Of a stretch of DNA of 64,000 nt, positions 36,624 through 45,983 are shown piece after piece; positions within the stretch are counted from its first letter, which is position 1; the number at the start of each line of letters is the position of its first letter. The stretch spans positions 124,001 to 188,000 of the forward strand of contig NZ_CANMQS010000004.1 in the NCBI RefSeq assembly GCF_947500075.1, read 5' to 3'. The stretch comes from an uncultured Sulfitobacter sp. (GTDB taxonomy: Bacteria > Pseudomonadota > Alphaproteobacteria > Rhodobacterales > Rhodobacteraceae). Position numbers and translations under genes: made by a program. The notes beneath the pieces are model-generated. The model searched no databases and had not been told where the DNA came from. It worked only from the letters and a program-made list of their open reading frames with translations.

Positions 36624-37315
36624 AGAGCATTATCATCACCGGGGCCAGTTCCGGCATTGGCCGCGCCACGGCTGAGCTATTCCTGTCCGAAGGCTGGCGC
36701 GTGGGCCTGATCGCCCGTCGGGCGGCGCTGCTGCATGAGATCGCTGATACCCATGAAAACGCTGTCGCCTTGCCCGCAGATGTGACGGACCCCCAAGCCA
36801 TGGAAGCGGCGTTTGACACCTTCGGCCATCTGGATGTGCTGTTCAACAACGCAGGCCTTTTTGGCCCTTCCGCACCGATTGATGAGGTTCCTCTGGACGA
36901 CTGGGCGCAGGTCCTGTCGGTCAACCTCAATGGCATGTTCATTGCCGCGCGGCTCGCCTTCGGCCGGATGCGGGCGCAGGGCGGTGGGCGGATCATCAAC
37001 AACGGCTCACTGTCGGCCCATGTGCCGCGCCCCGGCTCAGTCTGCTACACCACGACCAAACACGCAATTACCGGGCTGACACGGTCGCTGTCACTGGACG
37101 GGCGTCCCTTTGGCATCGCCTGCGGTCAGATCGACATTGGCAACGCGGAAAGCGCGATTGTCACAGCACTTAAAGAGGCCAATCCGGATATGGACACCAT
37201 GGATGTTGGAAATGCAGCCAGATCCGTGCTGCACATGGCGGACATGCCCGACGGCGCCAACGTGCAGTTCCTGACGGTGATGGCCACCAACATGCCCTAC
37301 ATCGGACGCGGCTAG
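36620..37315 (+). CDS. SDR family oxidoreductase
   Basis: This 231-residue classical short-chain dehydrogenase has the cofactor loop TGASSGIG at the N-terminus, NNAGLFG, the Ser in NNGSLSAH and the catalytic YTTTK. An acidic residue at the end of strand 2 is not obvious (LIARRA), which leans toward NADP(H). The substrate is unknown. It starts with ATGA overlapping the helicase stop, so it is co-translated with it, and ends 17 bp before a convergent gene. Confidence 0.88.
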   Translation: MKSIIITGASSGIGRATAELFLSEGWRVGLIARRAALLHEIADTHENAVALPADVTDPQAMEAAFDTFGHLDVLFNNAGLFGPSAPIDEVPLDDWAQVLSVNLNGMFIAARLAFGRMRAQGGGRIINNGSLSAHVPRPGSVCYTTTKHAITGLTRSLSLDGRPFGIACGQIDIGNAESAIVTALKEANPDMDTMDVGNAARSVLHMADMPDGANVQFLTVMATNMPYIGRG

Positions 37316-37332
37316 GGTCCTAACCCCAGGTC

Positions 37333-38091
37333 TCAGCGCCGGAAAGCGCTGAAGACCGCAGAAGCCCCCCAGCCCGCTGCAATAGCAATCGCCAGCGACA
37401 TCAGACCATAAAGAAACGCGTTCTCGCGGGACAGGGTGAACAGCCACCGCTCAAGACCAACTTTGCGCACAAAGATGCTGGTTTCGTATTGGGAGACAAC
37501 GGCCCCGCCCCGCGTCAGGAAAATGCGGGTCTGATAGTCCCCTTCGGTCAATGCAGCAGGCAGCTCAATCGCGGTGCGGAACAGGGTTTGTTCGTCCACG
37601 CTGATGGTGCCTTCGTTGAGCTGGTACTGGTTCGACTTCGATTTGATTCGGATCAGCGCTTCGGTGAAGCTTTCGCTGTCAGAGATCGTGTCGGGGGCAT
37701 CGACAGACCGGATCGCCCTTGGGATGGAGACACGGTGGCGCACATCTTCGGTTTCGCTCAGCGACAGGCCCAGCAAGGTGCTGGTGGAGACAGCATAAAA
37801 GCTGGGCGCACTGTCGATCTCAAGCGCATCGGTGTTGACCCAGATGCCGAAGCGTTTTTCCTTGCGGCGCACGGTGATCGGCTCGGACGGGCCTGACACG
37901 GTGATGATCACCTGCAGGCGCGGCTCATCCACAATGGCCTCTTCCCGTTTGACCGCTCCGAAGATCAGGATCTCGGACCCGTCAAAGCTGGTGTTGATGG
38001 AGACCTGATCGCTCGACAACCCCAGCACAACCTCTTCGGCCATCGCAGGCAGGGCCGTCAGAAGCGCCAGCGCGAGGATCAGGGCGCGCAT
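37333..38091 (-). CDS. TIGR02186 family exported membrane protein
   Basis: This 252-residue protein has a signal peptide (LILALALLTALPAMA), a large periplasmic part and a C-terminal transmembrane helix (AFLYGLMSLAIAIAAGWGASAVF). This matches the TIGR02186 family, which is nearly always encoded beside a TauE/SafE exporter, as it is here (the ATG overlaps the TauE stop by one base). The periplasmic domain is beta-rich. It is probably a partner of the exporter, and its direct role is unknown. Confidence 0.87.
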   Translation of the reverse strand: MRALILALALLTALPAMAEEVVLGLSSDQVSINTSFDGSEILIFGAVKREEAIVDEPRLQVIITVSGPSEPITVRRKEKRFGIWVNTDALEIDSAPSFYAVSTSTLLGLSLSETEDVRHRVSIPRAIRSVDAPDTISDSESFTEALIRIKSKSNQYQLNEGTISVDEQTLFRTAIELPAALTEGDYQTRIFLTRGGAVVSQYETSIFVRKVGLERWLFTLSRENAFLYGLMSLAIAIAAGWGASAVFSAFRR

Positions 38092-39005
38092 CAGTGGCCC
38101 CCCGCCGCGCCGAGCGAGTAAAGCTCGGAAGGTTGCAGCAGCAGATCCAGCGCCAGCTTGCCGCAGACCGCCAGCACCATCAGCGCCAGCAGGATGCGCA
38201 GCTGTTCGGCTTTCATCTTCACCCCGATGCGGGTGCCGATCTGCGCGCCGATCACGCCGCCAACCAGCAGCAAGACAGCCAGCACGACGTCAACGGTGTA
38301 GTTCGTGGTGGCGTGCAGCATCGTGGTGAAGGCAGTCACAAAGATGATCTGGAACAGCGATGTGCCGACCACCACCTTGGTGGGCATACCCAGCAGATAG
38401 ATCATCGCAGGTACCATGATGAACCCGCCGCCGACACCCATGATCGCGGCCAGAATACCCACAGCAACCCCCACAACCAGCGGCGGAATGACCGAGATAT
38501 AGAGCCCCGACACCCGGAACCGCATCTTGAACGGCAAGCCGTGGATCCAGTTGTGTTTCTTGCGCTTGGGCGGCGCGCCCTTCTTGGTGTTGCGGATGGC
38601 GCGCAGGCTTTCAAAGAACATCAGCCCGCCAATGACGCCAAGGAAGACGACATAGCAAAGCTTGACCAGCAGATCGACCTGGCCCTGCGCCTTGAGGTAG
38701 TTAAAGACCACAACCCCCAGTGCCGCGCCGATCAGCCCCCCGATCAGCAGCACCGTGCCCATCCTGAGGTCCACCGTCTTTCTCTTGAAATGCGCCAAAA
38801 CGCCGGAGAAGGAGGAGGCCACGATCTGGTTCGCTTCGGTCGCCACGGCCACCGCAGGGGGGATGCCGATAAAGAACAACAGGGGCGTCATCAAAAAGCC
38901 CCCGCCGACGCCGAACATGCCGGAAAGCACACCTACAAGCCCGCCCAGTCCCAACAGGAGGAACGCATTGACCGACACTTCGGCGATGGGGAGGTAGATT
39001 TGCAT
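38091..39005 (-). CDS. TauE/SafE family anion exporter
   Basis: This 304-residue protein has about eight transmembrane helices in two TauE repeats, seen as GMFGVGGGFLMTPLLFFIGIP and AIMGVGGGFIMVPAMIYLLG. A basic cytosolic loop (KKGAPPKRKKHN) lies between them. It likely exports a sulfur-containing or organic anion. I chose the ATG at 39005, with AAGGG upstream, over one ten codons earlier. With TIGR02186 it forms a two-gene unit. Confidence 0.9.
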   Translation of the reverse strand: MQIYLPIAEVSVNAFLLLGLGGLVGVLSGMFGVGGGFLMTPLLFFIGIPPAVAVATEANQIVASSFSGVLAHFKRKTVDLRMGTVLLIGGLIGAALGVVVFNYLKAQGQVDLLVKLCYVVFLGVIGGLMFFESLRAIRNTKKGAPPKRKKHNWIHGLPFKMRFRVSGLYISVIPPLVVGVAVGILAAIMGVGGGFIMVPAMIYLLGMPTKVVVGTSLFQIIFVTAFTTMLHATTNYTVDVVLAVLLLVGGVIGAQIGTRIGVKMKAEQLRILLALMVLAVCGKLALDLLLQPSELYSLGAAGGH

Positions 39006-39106
39006 GGCATCCCTTAGCGTAACTCTGGGCGTCAAATCAACTGCCGTCGCTGCTGCGCAGCAAGTCGGACTGCGACAACACAGAAACTGGACTCATGTCC
39101 GCGGGC

Positions 39107-40075
39107 CTATCTTTCCTTTACATAAGGCTCTCCGCCCGCGCGGGGCGGAATGGCCTTGCCGACAAAGCCCGCCAGAATAATCACCGTCATCACATAGGGC
39201 AGGGCGCCCAACAGCGCACTTTGCACCTTGATGCCGATGACCGCCTCGATCACGTCAGGCCGCGTTTCCAGCGCGCCGAACAGCCCAAACAACAGCGTCG
39301 CCCAAAGGGCATACCACGGCCGCCATTTGGCAAAGATTAACGCCGCCAGCGCGATAAACCCGCGACCCGCAGACATATCTTTGACAAAACCCGCCTGCAA
39401 CGCCGTGCTCAGATACGCACCCGCCAGACCACACAGCACGCCGCAGATGCCCACAGCGGCAAAGCGCAGGCCCACGACAGACACACCTGCCGTATCCACC
39501 GCCGCCGGGTTTTCCCCCACCGCGCGCAGCCGCAGGCCAAAGCGCGTGCGGAACAGGATCCACCAGGTCAGCGGCACCGCTGCAAACGCCATGTAAACCA
39601 GTATCGAATGGCCGGAGATCAGCTCCGCATAGATCGGACCCAGAAACGGCACATCGGCCATGGCCTCTGCTCCCGGCAGGGTGACCGGCTCAAACCGTGC
39701 ACCACCCATCAGCGAGGGCGTGCGCCCGCCTTGCCGGAACCAGTCCTGCGCAATCAGCACTGTCATGCCCGCCGCCAGAAAGTTGATGGCCACGCCCGAT
39801 ATCAGCTGGTTGCCCCTAAAGGTGATCGACGCCACCCCGTGCAGCGCGCTCAATACCAGTGACGCCCCGATGCCCGCCAAAAGACCCAGCCAGACCGATC
39901 CCGTCATCGCGGCAAGTGCAGCGGAGAAGAACGCCGCGGCCAGCATCTTGCCCTCCAGCCCAATATCGAAAATCCCGGCCCGTTCGCTGAACAACCCTGC
40001 AAGGCAGGCCAGCAACAACGGCGTGGCCAGACGCACGGTTGAATCGAGCAGTTGGATCAGCGTGTCAAAATCCAT
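39107..40075 (-). CDS. Nucleoside-type ABC transporter permease
   Basis: This 322-residue permease of the BPD_transp_2 family has eight to ten hydrophobic segments. It carries FSERAGIFDIGLEGKMLAAAF at the N-terminus and AVGENPAAVDTAGVSV in the middle, the pattern of the second permease (YufQ/NupQ) of BMP-type importers. It is the last gene of the BMP-ATPase-small protein-permease-permease operon, with its ATG abutting the other permease's stop. Confidence 0.93.
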   Translation of the reverse strand: MDFDTLIQLLDSTVRLATPLLLACLAGLFSERAGIFDIGLEGKMLAAAFFSAALAAMTGSVWLGLLAGIGASLVLSALHGVASITFRGNQLISGVAINFLAAGMTVLIAQDWFRQGGRTPSLMGGARFEPVTLPGAEAMADVPFLGPIYAELISGHSILVYMAFAAVPLTWWILFRTRFGLRLRAVGENPAAVDTAGVSVVGLRFAAVGICGVLCGLAGAYLSTALQAGFVKDMSAGRGFIALAALIFAKWRPWYALWATLLFGLFGALETRPDVIEAVIGIKVQSALLGALPYVMTVIILAGFVGKAIPPRAGGEPYVKER

Positions 40076-41199
40076 TATTCCGCTGGCCCCGCTGCCTTGT
40101 TGCGGCGCACGGCGAGGAATATCCGCTCCAGTGGCATACGCACCATATTGTCCAATGCCCCGGTGAACAGGATCACCAGCGCCTGAATGACCACGATCAA
40201 TTCGCGCGGGATCGAGGTCCAGAGCGCAATCTCGGCCCCGCCCTGGTAGAGGAACCCGAAAAGGATCGCGGCAATCACCACGCCCAACGGATGGCTCCGC
40301 CCCATCAGCGCCACAGCGATCCCGATGAACCCCGCCCCCTCAGTGGAGTTCAGGATCAGCTTCTCGCTTTCGCCCATGACGGTGTTGATCGCCATCAGAC
40401 CAGCAAGCCCGCCCGAGATGATCATCGTGATCACGGTGATCTTCACCGGATTGATGCCGGCATATTTGGCACCCTGTTCGGAATGGCCAAAGGCACGGAT
40501 TTCATATCCCAACCGGGTTTTCCACATCAGCACCCAAACGCCCACCGCACAGGCGAGCGCGATGAGGAACGTGACGTTCACACTGTCATCCTTGGAGGCC
40601 TTGATGCCCATGCCCGTCAGGACGGAATTCAGCGTCGGCAGATCCAGATGTTCTGCAAACCGCGCGCTGGAGGGGTCGGATTGACCCACAGGCTTGAGGA
40701 ATTCGTTGATCAGGTAGATCAGCAAGGCAGAGGCGATGAAGTTGAACATGATCGTGGTGATCACGATATGACTGCCGCGTTTTGCTTGCAGGTAGGCCGG
40801 GATCGCGGCCCATGCCGCCCCGAAGAGTGCGGCCATCGCGGTGGCGGCAATCAGGCCAATGCTCCAATGCGGCCAAGCAATGTAGAGCAGGGCATAGGCC
40901 ACTCCAAGCCCGCCCAGCATCGCCTGTCCCTCGCCCCCGATGTTGAACAGGCGCGCGTGAAAGGCGACCGACACCGCCAGCCCGGTGAAGATGAAGTTCG
41001 TCGCATAATACAGCGTATATCCCCAACCCCGGACCGAGCCGAGCGCGCCTTCGATCATCAAGGCAGCCGCAGCAATGGGGTCTTCGCCGATGGCAAGGAT
41101 GACGAGCGCGGATATGAAAGCCGCGAGCAGCAGGGAGATAAGCGGGACGAGGATAACCTCGGCCCATTTTGGCATCACGTCCATGGGGAATGCCCCCAT
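40075..41199 (-). CDS. Nucleoside-type ABC transporter permease
   Basis: This 374-residue inner-membrane permease has about ten helices and the BMP-system motifs LFNIGGEGQAMLGGLG and AFGHSEQGAKYAGIN, equivalent to YufP/NupP. With the other permease it forms the channel of a purine-nucleoside-type importer. A small membrane protein gene ends 10 bp upstream. Confidence 0.93.
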   Translation of the reverse strand: MGAFPMDVMPKWAEVILVPLISLLLAAFISALVILAIGEDPIAAAALMIEGALGSVRGWGYTLYYATNFIFTGLAVSVAFHARLFNIGGEGQAMLGGLGVAYALLYIAWPHWSIGLIAATAMAALFGAAWAAIPAYLQAKRGSHIVITTIMFNFIASALLIYLINEFLKPVGQSDPSSARFAEHLDLPTLNSVLTGMGIKASKDDSVNVTFLIALACAVGVWVLMWKTRLGYEIRAFGHSEQGAKYAGINPVKITVITMIISGGLAGLMAINTVMGESEKLILNSTEGAGFIGIAVALMGRSHPLGVVIAAILFGFLYQGGAEIALWTSIPRELIVVIQALVILFTGALDNMVRMPLERIFLAVRRNKAAGPAE

Positions 41200-41209
41200 G
41201 CGTGGGAGG

Positions 41210-41374
41210 TCAGAGGAAGAGTTTCGCGATCGCGACGATAGCCAAAGTCACACCAGAGCCCACCACGAAGGGATACCAGCGGTTTTCGCTGTTTATCTTC
41301 GCGGTCTCGGCAATCAGCTTGCCGATTTCCGCGTCCATCCTGCGGTTGAGCTGTTCGCGCTCTTCCATGGTCAT
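41210..41374 (-). CDS. Small membrane protein in the ABC operon
   Basis: This 54-residue protein begins MTMEEREQLNRRMDAEIGKL, an amphipathic charged helix, then has one transmembrane helix (WYPFVVGSGVTLAIVAIAKLFL). No family is recognised. It may be a small accessory of the importer or a membrane tether. The ATG at 41374 has GGAG ten bases upstream; ATGs at 41383 and 41368 are alternatives. It lies between the ATPase and permease genes. Confidence 0.55.
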   Translation of the reverse strand: MTMEEREQLNRRMDAEIGKLIAETAKINSENRWYPFVVGSGVTLAIVAIAKLFL

Positions 41375-41456
41375 TTCGAGCATGCTCCAATGCGTTGCTG
41401 TTGAAATATACACTCATGTTGGCACTTTTTCAATTAACGATGGGTAAACAGACATC

Positions 41457-43082
41457 CTAAACACTCTTCTCCGGGGCGCCTGCATGCGCCAAATTCGCTT
41501 CGACTTCTTCAATCGAATGCGGCCTGTCCGTGTCGGTGATCCCGGCCATCAATAGCCCCAATTCCTTCTCATCCGTCTCAGCGGGCAACCGCTCTCCCAT
41601 GATCTGACCGTCGAACATGACCGCGATGCGATCCGACAATGCCATGATCTCATCCAACTCCACACTCACCAGCAGGATCGCCTTGCCCTGATCGCGCAGC
41701 GCGACGATTTGCTGATGGATGAACTCAATCGCACCAATGTCCACGCCGCGTGTGGGCTGGCCGATCAGCAGCAGGTCCGGGTTGCGCTCAATCTCGCGGG
41801 CCAACACGATCTTTTGCTGGTTCCCGCCCGAGAAATTCTTGGCGGCCAGTGTCGGATCAGGCGGGCGCACATCAAAACGCGCCATCTTTTCAATGGTGTC
41901 GGCGCGGATGGCTGCGTTGTTCATCAACAGCCCTGCGCGGTATTCCGGCGCGTCGTGATAGCCGAAGGCGGTGTTTTCCCAGGCCTGATACTCCATGATC
42001 AGACCTTCGCGCTGGCGATCCTCTGGCACATGGCTGATCCCGCGCGCGCGCCTTGTCTTGCCGTCGGCCTCGCGGCCCGACAAATCCAGCGGGGTGCCGT
42101 TCAGGGTGATGTCGCCCGTGCCAATCGCATAGCCGCCCAGCACCTCGAGCAGTTCCGACTGCCCGTTGCCAGCAACACCCGCGATGCCCAGAACCTCGCC
42201 CGCGCGGACTTGTAAATCAATGCCACGCAGCCGTTCGACTTTCTTGTCATCGAACACCCTCAGACCTTTGACATCCAGCACGACATCGCCCGGTTGCGCG
42301 GGCACTTTATCTACGCGCAACAAGACCTTACGGCCCACCATCAATTCAGCCAGTTCCGCCGGAGACGTCTCTGCCGTTTTCACAGTCGCCGTCATTTCCC
42401 CCCGCCGCATCACGCTGACGGTGTCCGTGGTGTCCATGATCTCCCGCAGTTTGTGGGTGATCAGGATGATGGTTTTCCCTTCGGATTTGAGCCGCCCCAG
42501 AATGCGAAAGAGCTGATCCGCTTCCGCCGGTGTCAGCACGCCCGTGGGCTCATCCAGAATGAGAATATCCGCCTGCCGGTAGAGCGCCTTGAGGATCTCC
42601 ACCCGTTGCTGCATGCCAACGCCGATGTCCTGCACCAGCGCGTCGGGGTCAACGTTCAGGCCGTAATCTTCGGCCAGTTCAATCAATGTCTTGCGGGCCT
42701 TGGCCAGCGACGGGCGCAGCATCGCGCCGTCTTCCGCACCAAGGATGATATTTTCCAGAACGGTGAAGTTCTCAACCAGCTTGAAGTGCTGGAACACCAT
42801 ACCGATGCCTGCGGCAATCGCGGCCTGACTGTCGGTGATGTTGGTCTTCTTGCCGCCAATGAACACCTCGCCCTTGTCGGCCTTGTAGAACCCGTAAAGG
42901 ATCGACATCAGCGTCGATTTGCCCGCGCCGTTTTCCCCGATGATCCCATGGATCGTGCCGGGCATGACGCGGATGGAGATGTCTTTGTTGGCCTGTACCG
43001 GGCCGAAGGCTTTGGAAATGCCCTTCAACTCGATTGCGGGTGCGGCAGTCTCCTGCCGCACCGCTGTCGTTTGATCTGCCAC
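41457..43082 (-). CDS. Duplicated ABC ATPase of nucleoside importer
   Basis: This 541-residue protein has two ABC domains. The first has Walker A GENGAGKS (about residues 53-60), the signature segment IGVGMQQRVEIL and DEPTGVLTP. The second has a degenerate Walker A GVAGNGQSE and NFSGGNQQKIVLAREI. It powers BMP-type sugar/nucleoside uptake, like RbsA or NupO. The GTG start directly follows the BMP stop. The degenerate second nucleotide site is usual for the family. Confidence 0.94.
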   Translation of the reverse strand: MADQTTAVRQETAAPAIELKGISKAFGPVQANKDISIRVMPGTIHGIIGENGAGKSTLMSILYGFYKADKGEVFIGGKKTNITDSQAAIAAGIGMVFQHFKLVENFTVLENIILGAEDGAMLRPSLAKARKTLIELAEDYGLNVDPDALVQDIGVGMQQRVEILKALYRQADILILDEPTGVLTPAEADQLFRILGRLKSEGKTIILITHKLREIMDTTDTVSVMRRGEMTATVKTAETSPAELAELMVGRKVLLRVDKVPAQPGDVVLDVKGLRVFDDKKVERLRGIDLQVRAGEVLGIAGVAGNGQSELLEVLGGYAIGTGDITLNGTPLDLSGREADGKTRRARGISHVPEDRQREGLIMEYQAWENTAFGYHDAPEYRAGLLMNNAAIRADTIEKMARFDVRPPDPTLAAKNFSGGNQQKIVLAREIERNPDLLLIGQPTRGVDIGAIEFIHQQIVALRDQGKAILLVSVELDEIMALSDRIAVMFDGQIMGERLPAETDEKELGLLMAGITDTDRPHSIEEVEANLAHAGAPEKSV

Positions 43083-44078
43083 TTAGAAGCTCAGGGCAGG
43101 ACAGCTGTCATCAGACATGTAGTCGTGCACGGCAAGCGAGCCGTCGGCGATCTTGCCCGCAGCCTCATCCACGGCTGCTTTCATCTCGTCGCTGACCAGT
43201 GGTGCGTTGAATTCATCCATCGCATAGCCCACACCACCATTGGCGATGCCCATGACACTAAAGCCTTTTTCCATGCCGGGGCCGTCTTTGAACGCCTGAT
43301 ACACCGCGTTGTCTACGCGCTTCATCATGGAGGTCAGGACCTTGCCCGGATGCAGGTAGTTCTGGTTGCTGTCCACACCGATGGACAGGATGCCTTCGTC
43401 TGCGGCGGTTTGCAGCACACCAACACCGGTGCCACCTGCCGCTGCATAAACCACATCTGCGCCTTGGCTGATCTGCGCTTTGGTCAACTCAGAGCCTTTT
43501 ACCGGGTCGTTCCATGCGGACGGCGTGGTGCCTGTCATGTTGGCAATGACTTTGACGTCAGGATTGGCCGCCATAGCGCCCTGCGCATAGCCACAGGCGA
43601 ACTTGCGGATCAGCGGGATATCCATGCCGCCGATGAAGCTGACTGTGCCGGATTTGGAGGCTTTGGCCGCCATCATGCCCACAAGGTATGAACCTTCATG
43701 TTCGTTAAACACAACGGAGCGCACGTTGGGCTTGTCGACAACCATGTCGATGATGACAAAGTCCGTGTCAGGATAATCATCCGCCACCTGACCCAGCGCG
43801 TCACCAAAGGCAAAGCCGGCCATCACAACCGGGTTGGAACCGGATTCCGCAAAACGCCGCAGCGCTTGCTCCCGCTGGGCGGCGGATTGCAGTTCGATCT
43901 CACGGAATTCGCCGCCGGTCTCTTCTGCCCAACGCTGCGCGCCATTGAAAGCGGCTTCGTTGAAGGATTTGTCGAACTTTCCGCCAAGATCAAAAATGAT
44001 CGCAGGCTCAGCAAGGGCGGCACCGGCACTCAGGGCAAGTGCGGCAGCGGCGCCCATAAATTTGGTCATAAGGGTCAT
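43083..44078 (-). CDS. BMP family substrate-binding lipoprotein-like protein
   Basis: This 331-residue periplasmic binding protein of the BMP/PnrA family has a signal peptide (MGAAAALALSAGAALA). The body has IFDLGGKFDKSFNEAAFNGAQRW, GFAFGDALG and a second domain with AAGGTGVGVLQTA. It captures purine nucleosides or related molecules for the downstream ABC subunits. No lipobox Cys is evident, so it is probably free in the periplasm. I chose the ATG at 44078 with GGGAG seven bases upstream, 25 codons into the longer frame. It is the first gene of the operon. Confidence 0.94.
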   Translation of the reverse strand: MTLMTKFMGAAAALALSAGAALAEPAIIFDLGGKFDKSFNEAAFNGAQRWAEETGGEFREIELQSAAQREQALRRFAESGSNPVVMAGFAFGDALGQVADDYPDTDFVIIDMVVDKPNVRSVVFNEHEGSYLVGMMAAKASKSGTVSFIGGMDIPLIRKFACGYAQGAMAANPDVKVIANMTGTTPSAWNDPVKGSELTKAQISQGADVVYAAAGGTGVGVLQTAADEGILSIGVDSNQNYLHPGKVLTSMMKRVDNAVYQAFKDGPGMEKGFSVMGIANGGVGYAMDEFNAPLVSDEMKAAVDEAAGKIADGSLAVHDYMSDDSCPALSF

Positions 44079-44216
44079 GTGTCGTCTCCCAGTTATCATG
44101 TGTTGGGGCAGGGTCCAAAGGGCCTCCCGCCCAGGATCAAAAGATCGCAGCAATTTAGGGCGCAGGGAGGGGGCAGGGTCAACCGCTTTTATCAGCGATC
44201 CTGTGGATAAGCGTGA

Positions 44217-44636
44217 TTAACCTTTGGTTAAGGCCAGTCGCATGATCACGGCGTCAACATCTGTCGCATTGGCGCGCGCGTAATAGCCTGCGCGGCGGGC
44301 CACTTCGCCAAACCCGATTTTGGCGTAGAGCGATTGGGCCGCTGCGTTGTCTGCGGCCACCTCAAGGAAAGCGGTTTGAGCGCGGCCTTCCAGCGATGCA
44401 AGCCAGTCCCGCAACAGCGTTTCCGCGATTCCCTGCCGGTGATGCGCCGGGTCCACGGCAATGGTGAGCAACTCGGCCTCCCCCGCGACCAGACGGGTCA
44501 GGGCAAAACCATGGGGATCGCGGAACAGCGTGACGTGGGGGGCGTTGAGCAGATCTGCAATCTCTGCCGCGTGCCACGGGCGGCTGACGGTAAACGCGGC
44601 CCGGTGCAGGCGCGCAAGCGCGTCAGGTTCTGTCAC
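44217..44636 (-). CDS. rimI: Ribosomal-protein-alanine N-acetyltransferase-like GNAT
   Basis: This 139-residue GNAT starts with a hydrophobic PWHAAEIADLL segment. It carries motif A VDPAHHRQGIAETLLRDWLASL and motif B LEVAADNAAAQSLYAKIGF, the RimI pattern. RimI acetylates the N-terminal alanine of ribosomal protein S18. The assignment is supported by its ATGA overlap with tsaB, a widespread neighbour. A DnaA-box-like TGTGGATAA (44202-44210) lies just downstream. Confidence 0.85.
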   Translation of the reverse strand: MTEPDALARLHRAAFTVSRPWHAAEIADLLNAPHVTLFRDPHGFALTRLVAGEAELLTIAVDPAHHRQGIAETLLRDWLASLEGRAQTAFLEVAADNAAAQSLYAKIGFGEVARRAGYYARANATDVDAVIMRLALTKG

Positions 44637-45343
44637 GCCAGGATCGCAGGACCCGGATCGCGTGCCGGGGCGGCGTCTGGGGCTTTGACGTATTGCGGCG
44701 CGGGGCGCGGCGGAAACGCGGTAGCGTCAAGGTATTTGAATTCGGCCATTTCAGCCATGCGGCCCGGATCGGGGGCGTAGGTTTCGTCAAAACCGGTCGC
44801 TTCGAAATGGGACGCAATCTCCGTTGCGCGGTGTCCGACAACCTCCATCCCACCTGAAAGCTGCAAATCCGCAGGCGGGTCGGCAGGATCAATCAAACGC
44901 CCACCCTCGCTGATCAGGGCGCCGCCCATGTCTGCCCCCTGAACGAAACTCATGTCACGCGGCGCAGGGACAGAGATCAGCGTTCCGGCAGGCAGGGGAG
45001 AATGCCCATGCACCAATTCAAACTGGTTGATCGCAAAAACGGGGAGGCCGAGCGCCAACCCAAGCCCCCGTGCCGCTGACACACCAATCCGGATGCCGGT
45101 AAAATTCCCCGGCCCCACCGCCACGCCAATCACGTCGACATCTTCCCAGGTCCAGCGAAAGGCGGCCAGTTGCGTCTCAAGCAGGGGAAACAGCGCCTCA
45201 GCCTGACCGCGCGCCATGTCATGAACGGTGCCGCCGGAATAGCTTTCCGTAGACCAGCCCACAGAAACAAAAGGCCCGGACGTGTCGAACGTCAGGACCT
45301 TTGGCCATTTCTTCTTGCCGTCGACGAAGCCCGTGTCAGGCAA
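44633..45343 (-). CDS. tsaB: tRNA t6A synthesis protein TsaB
   Basis: This 236-residue ASKHA-fold protein begins LTFDTSGPFVSVGW, followed by DMARGQAEALFPLLETQL and the signature VAVGPGNFTGIRIGVSAARGLGLALG. It is a partner of TsaD in threonylcarbamoyl-adenosine modification of ANN-decoding tRNAs. No ATG is available at the expected place. The TTG at 45341-45343 overlaps the nfu stop by eight bases, and I accept it with moderate certainty. rimI follows with a four-base overlap. Confidence 0.92.
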   Translation of the reverse strand: MPDTGFVDGKKKWPKVLTFDTSGPFVSVGWSTESYSGGTVHDMARGQAEALFPLLETQLAAFRWTWEDVDVIGVAVGPGNFTGIRIGVSAARGLGLALGLPVFAINQFELVHGHSPLPAGTLISVPAPRDMSFVQGADMGGALISEGGRLIDPADPPADLQLSGGMEVVGHRATEIASHFEATGFDETYAPDPGRMAEMAEFKYLDATAFPPRPAPQYVKAPDAAPARDPGPAILA

Positions 45344-45896
45344 TCGGGCGCACCTCTGTCACCTCTGGGATGTAGTGGCGCAGCAGGTTCTCGATACCCA
45401 TCTTCAGCGTCAGGGTCGAGGACGGGCAGCCCGCACAGGCACCCTGCATGTGCAGATAAACAATCCCACGATCAAAACCGTGGAACGTGATGTCACCGCC
45501 ATCCTGGGCCACAGCCGGGCGCACCCGACTGTCCAGCAACTCCTTGATCTGGCCGACAACCTCACCATCCTCACCCTCATGCGCCGCATGACCGGAGGTG
45601 GGCGTGTGGTCCGCTGCCATCACAGGCTCACCGGACTGGAAATGCTCCATGATCGCGCCCAGCAGGGCGGGCTTGATGTGATCCCATTCTACATTCTCGG
45701 CTTTGGTTACGGTGACGAAGTCGGTGCCAAAGAACACCCCCTCAACCCCCGACACCCCAAAAATGCGCGTCGCCAGCGGAGAGCCATCGGCTGTATCCGA
45801 CGTCGGAAAATCAGCCGTTCCCATTTCCAGCACGGCCTGACCGGGCAGGAATTTCAGGGTTGCAGGGTTAGGTGTGGATTCTGTCTGGATGAACAT
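45336..45896 (-). CDS. NifU/Nfu-type iron-sulfur cluster protein
   Basis: This 186-residue protein has an Nfu N-terminal domain (MFIQTESTPNPATLKFLPGQ). Its C-terminal NifU domain carries the CAGCPSS cluster-binding CxxC and VRPAVAQDGGDI. It delivers or carries [4Fe-4S] clusters. I chose the ATG at 45896 with AAGGG seven bases upstream. It is the first gene of the nfu-tsaB-rimI run. Confidence 0.94.
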   Translation of the reverse strand: MFIQTESTPNPATLKFLPGQAVLEMGTADFPTSDTADGSPLATRIFGVSGVEGVFFGTDFVTVTKAENVEWDHIKPALLGAIMEHFQSGEPVMAADHTPTSGHAAHEGEDGEVVGQIKELLDSRVRPAVAQDGGDITFHGFDRGIVYLHMQGACAGCPSSTLTLKMGIENLLRHYIPEVTEVRPIA

Positions 45897-45983
45897 GGCG
45901 CGCCCTTCATTGCTTACCCTCAGATATGCGGACTGCAACCCTGAGAGTCAAGACTTTGGAATGATTCTAAAACGTGGTTCGGG

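Noticed and set aside
40431..40762. GTGATCAC sequences in the ABC permease gene as regulator sites
   Set aside because: They are in coding sequence, without the 21-bp tandem arrangement seen at sucC and sdhC.
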